A DNA stretch of 36,179 nucleotides from Bacteroidales bacterium (GTDB taxonomy: Bacteria > Bacteroidota > Bacteroidia > Bacteroidales > P3), in contig JAFUYA010000023.1 of assembly GCA_017477025.1 (NCBI GenBank), forward strand, positions 1-36,179. The letters run 5' to 3'. The position numbers were made by a program, and so were the translations under genes. Below, one piece after another: positions 33,200 through 36,179 of this stretch. The notes under the pieces are model-generated. The model was not told the origin of the DNA and ran no database searches. It saw only the letters and a list, made by a program, of their open reading frames with translations. How positions within the stretch are numbered: the first letter of the stretch is position 1; the number at the start of each line of letters is the position of its first letter.

Positions 33200-35125
33200 A
33201 TGATGACAGCAAAGATTACAAATAATAATTTCATCATTATAATATCATTTATGGCCTGTTTTGTACTCGGTACCACTTGTTCCGATTCCACCGTAAAATG
33301 TCAAAACAGTATTTTCCTGCCGTTTATAGACGATTTTTCTTCCTATGAAGGGCAACCTAATGAATCATTATGGCAGAACGGCAATGCCCTTGTCAATAAA
33401 GGCTTTCAATTTTTACCTCCGACAATAGGAGTTGTTACTCTTGATATTTTAGATAAAGAAGGAAAAATTTATAATCATGCCAATATTTACGGCTTTTCCG
33501 CCGACACCCTTTGTAGTGTAAGCATACGCACTGACAGTATCAGAGAACCTGTTATAAAAAAACTTTCCGCATCGGACAGCATATATTTCTCATTTTTCAT
33601 ACAACCTACCGGTGCAATGGGAAACTTATGGGAAAGGATTGGCTCCGCTCCGTCTTCCAAAGACTCGATTATCCTTCAATTCTATGCATCCAAACAAAAT
33701 ACTTGGACTACGGTTTGGAGCATGAAAGGAACGAACTTGGACAGTATATACAACAAAGACTCCGTCTATTTTCTTCAATACCTTATTCCTGTAACCGATA
33801 CAGCATATTTTAATAACGACTTTCGTTTCCGCTTTATCAACTACGGTTCTTTGGACAACAACCCTTCTTACAGCTATATTTCAAACAAAGGCGGTTGGAA
33901 TATTGACTATGTATATATGAATATCAATCGAAATTTCAAAGATAATACCTACCGGGATATTTCATTTGTTAATCCTGCTTGCTCTTTTATAAAAAATTTT
34001 ACTGCATTGCCTGCAAAACACTTTAAAAAAGAGTATATGAAAGATACTATATACAACACCATCATAAATCTGCATTCTTCCGTTTTAAATTCCAACTACT
34101 CCTATTCCGTATCCGATGACAAAGGCAATATAATTCACTCCTATTCCGGCGGTTATGAGAATATCGTGTCTTATCCTCAAACACACATGTTCCAAACACA
34201 AAAGAACCATGTTGCTCATCAATTGGATTTTGCTTTTAATCCGCCCGACGGAATGTTTTCAAAATATACAATAACCCATGTTGTAACCGAAGGTGTAGGA
34301 CAAGATAATATCCGCTCCAATGATACGACGCAATTTGTCCAAAAATTTGAAAATTATTTTTCATACGATGACGGTACTGCCGAAAGCGGTATAGGAATCG
34401 AGCCTTCCAACGCATCGGCATTCGCAATAGGATTTCCTCTTTTGAGCGAAGATACGCTCTATTGCGTTGATATATACTTCAATTGCTCTTATCAACAAAG
34501 CAACTTAAAACCTTTTTATCTTTACATTTACGATTCAAAGGAACAAATCTCCGTTTATAAGGACGGTGAAGGCAAAGAATTTACCGATACGTTGATTGTG
34601 CCTGATGAAATCATTTACGAATCCGTCAAATTAACTCCTTATTACGACAGTCTGAATAAATTTCACCGCTATTATTTAGATGAACCGTTGATAATACCGA
34701 AAGGAGTATTCTTCATTGCAATGAAGCCGAACGGTTCCTCATATATGAATATCGGATTCGATCAAAACAACGATGCTTCCGCTTTTATGTTTGAAAAAAA
34801 AGGTAAAGACTGGTCTAATATATTTCTCAAAGGAGCTCCTATGATACGTCCTTATTTCGGATCTTCTTCCGTAGGCATTGAACATTCTGTTTACAACACT
34901 GACAAATTGAATATTTACCCTAATCCTGCCAAGGACGTAATCGTTATTGACTATACCTCATACGGTACGCAAAATAATGAGGTGAGGATATTTGACATAC
35001 AGGGTAATCTGTTGATTAATCAAAAATATGTTCCAAATTCCGGATTGGATATTTCAACATTGAAAAACGGAATTTATATCTTAAAGGTAGGAAGTCAAAC
35101 ACAAAAACTGATAATTGCAAAATAA
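33200..35125 (+). CDS. Large secreted protein with type IX C-terminal sorting domain
   Basis: The 641-residue protein has an N-terminal signal peptide (hydrophobic 'FIIIISFMACFVLGTTC', about 11-27). The middle contains jelly-roll-like segments ('IDDFSSYEGQPNESLWQN', 'GGWNIDYVYMNINR', 'NYFSYDDGTAESGIG'), a pattern seen in Bacteroidota surface proteins. The final 70 residues ('LNIYPNPAKDVIVIDY', 'EVRIFDIQGNLL', 'LKNGIYILKVGSQTQKLIIAK') are a type A sorting domain, so SprA should export and anchor it. No catalytic motif is seen, so the function is unknown. Its stop overlaps the rluD start by one base (TAATG), so it is in the same transcription unit. Confidence 0.9.
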   Translation: MMTAKITNNNFIIIISFMACFVLGTTCSDSTVKCQNSIFLPFIDDFSSYEGQPNESLWQNGNALVNKGFQFLPPTIGVVTLDILDKEGKIYNHANIYGFSADTLCSVSIRTDSIREPVIKKLSASDSIYFSFFIQPTGAMGNLWERIGSAPSSKDSIILQFYASKQNTWTTVWSMKGTNLDSIYNKDSVYFLQYLIPVTDTAYFNNDFRFRFINYGSLDNNPSYSYISNKGGWNIDYVYMNINRNFKDNTYRDISFVNPACSFIKNFTALPAKHFKKEYMKDTIYNTIINLHSSVLNSNYSYSVSDDKGNIIHSYSGGYENIVSYPQTHMFQTQKNHVAHQLDFAFNPPDGMFSKYTITHVVTEGVGQDNIRSNDTTQFVQKFENYFSYDDGTAESGIGIEPSNASAFAIGFPLLSEDTLYCVDIYFNCSYQQSNLKPFYLYIYDSKEQISVYKDGEGKEFTDTLIVPDEIIYESVKLTPYYDSLNKFHRYYLDEPLIIPKGVFFIAMKPNGSSYMNIGFDQNNDASAFMFEKKGKDWSNIFLKGAPMIRPYFGSSSVGIEHSVYNTDKLNIYPNPAKDVIVIDYTSYGTQNNEVRIFDIQGNLLINQKYVPNSGLDISTLKNGIYILKVGSQTQKLIIAK

Positions 35126-36179
35126 TGGACGAAAACTTGGAGTTAAGGGAAATATCTTCGGAAACGGAAACTGAAAATTTACTTTATGAAAACTTCCGCT
35201 ACATAGTTGATAAAGGGCAATCACCGTTAAGAATTGATAAATATTTAATGGTGAGAATAGAGAATGCATCGCGTAACAAGATTCAACAGGCTGCCAGAAA
35301 CAATTGTATAAAAGTCAACGGGAAAACCGTAAAACCCAATTACAAAGTAAAACCTGAGGATGTCATACAAATATTCCTTCCTACCGAACCGAGGGATATT
35401 GAAATAATACCGCAAAACATCCCGTTGGATATTGTTTATGAGGATAATGACTTGCTGATTGTCAATAAGCCTTCTCAGATGGTGGTGCATCCTGCATACG
35501 GGAATTATGATTCAACGCTTGTCAATGCACTGACTTATTATCTGAACAAAGACGATTTAGCAAAAGATCCTGAAAATCCGAATAGTATAAAAACAAGACC
35601 GCTACTTGTTCATCGTATTGATAAAAATACAACCGGATTGTTGGTCGTTGCAAAAACCGAAGATGCTCAAACCAAGTTGGCGGAGCAGTTCTACTATCAC
35701 ACAATAGAAAGAACATACACGGCATTGGTGTGGGGAGATTTCAAAGAGGACGAAGGAACCGTAGATGCTAACATAGCACGCGATGAAAAAGACAGAAAAC
35801 GTATGGCAGTATGTACGGAGGACAAGGGAAAAACAGCTGTAACTCATTGGAATGTAATCGAGAGATTCGGATATACGACATTGATTCGTTGTCGCTTGGA
35901 AACAGGACGTACACATCAAATAAGAGTGCATATGAAACACATAGGGCATCCGCTTTTCAATGACGAAACTTACGGAGGTGATCAAATTCTGAAAGGAACA
36001 ACGTTTTCAAAATACAAACAATTCATCATCAACTGCTTTGAACTATTACCGCGTCAGGCTCTTCACGCAACGACTCTCGGATTCAAACATCCGAGTACGG
36101 GAAGAGATATGTTTTTCTCTTCGGATTTACCTGAAGACATGCAGAACGTAATTAAAAAATGGCGTTCTTACATATCAAA
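35125..36179 (+). CDS. rluD: RluD-family 23S rRNA pseudouridine synthase (partial, 3' end off window)
   Basis: RluD converts uridines in helix 69 of 23S rRNA to pseudouridine. The frame starts at ATG 35125 (overlapping the upstream TAA by one base) and reads 351 codons to the right edge without a stop; the family is about 350-360 residues, so only a few residues are missing. An S4 RNA-binding domain lies at about 32-95. The catalytic Asp is D166 in HRIDKNTTG (family HRLDKxTSG). 'YEDNDLLIVNKPSQMVVHP', 'ERTYTALVWG' and 'LETGRTHQIRVHM' are the other conserved motifs. Downstream in most relatives is ddl, which lies beyond the window. Confidence 0.95.
   Translation, partial: MDENLELREISSETETENLLYENFRYIVDKGQSPLRIDKYLMVRIENASRNKIQQAARNNCIKVNGKTVKPNYKVKPEDVIQIFLPTEPRDIEIIPQNIPLDIVYEDNDLLIVNKPSQMVVHPAYGNYDSTLVNALTYYLNKDDLAKDPENPNSIKTRPLLVHRIDKNTTGLLVVAKTEDAQTKLAEQFYYHTIERTYTALVWGDFKEDEGTVDANIARDEKDRKRMAVCTEDKGKTAVTHWNVIERFGYTTLIRCRLETGRTHQIRVHMKHIGHPLFNDETYGGDQILKGTTFSKYKQFIINCFELLPRQALHATTLGFKHPSTGRDMFFSSDLPEDMQNVIKKWRSYIS

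Noticed and set aside
1..36179. CRISPR arrays, tRNA, rRNA, transposases or phage genes
   Set aside because: I looked for regular direct repeats, T-arm-like sequence and transposase motifs and saw none.

Overview
The window is chromosomal DNA of a low-GC member of the Bacteroidota, most likely order Bacteroidales. Three things point there. The promoters have the Bacteroidota form, TTG, then 19-20 bp, then TAnnTTTG(C). The gene families are typical of the phylum: SprA (the type IX secretion translocon), type A C-terminal sorting domains, a DAHP synthase/chorismate mutase fusion, and a PASTA protein next to rluD. The genes are also compact and AT-rich. I cannot name the species.

Layout. 1-2583 (-) is the N-terminal part of a large secreted modular protein (jelly-roll plus fibronectin III repeats) that runs off the left edge. 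2971-12160 (+) holds ruvA, sprA, a YegS/BmrU-type lipid kinase and an SUI1/eIF1-like gene. 12384-14886 (+) holds an ECF-type sigma factor, a 57-residue ORF translationally coupled to DAHP synthase/chorismate mutase, and a small lipoprotein. 15104-18998 (-) is an operon of rbfA, a LolC/E-type permease, and an ABC-2 exporter ATPase and permease; it diverges from yicC (19148-20014, +). 20267-23427 (-) holds a VanZ-like protein, gcvH and a secreted subtilase with a type IX sorting domain. 23967-24965 (+) is an M23/LysM cell-wall peptidase and 25342-27492 (-) the large subunit of methylmalonyl-CoA mutase. 27493-30003 is gene-poor and holds one LCM-family methyltransferase. 30004-31158 (-) is inositol-3-phosphate synthase. 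31540-36179 (+) is a tight cluster of a YugP-type zinc peptidase, a PASTA protein, a large type IX cargo protein and rluD (cut by the right edge).

The main theme is the cell envelope. SprA forms the outer-membrane pore for type IX secretion. The subtilase and the 641-residue protein carry its sorting signal, and the left-edge protein is a likely third cargo whose C-terminus is outside the window. The lipid kinase, inositol phosphate synthase, lipoprotein, LolC/E-like permease, M23 peptidase and PASTA protein also act on or in the envelope.

The most unusual signal I found is a dispersed intergenic palindromic repeat. Its three diverged copies (about 2779-2866 inverted, 20013-20124, 23623-23739) share ungapped blocks and each can fold into a long hairpin. 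I know of no described family matching it. No CRISPR array, tRNA, rRNA, transposase or phage gene was seen. Apart from the repeat and some gene-poor DNA, this is ordinary core chromosome, and I do not see a convincing new multi-gene defence or mobile system.
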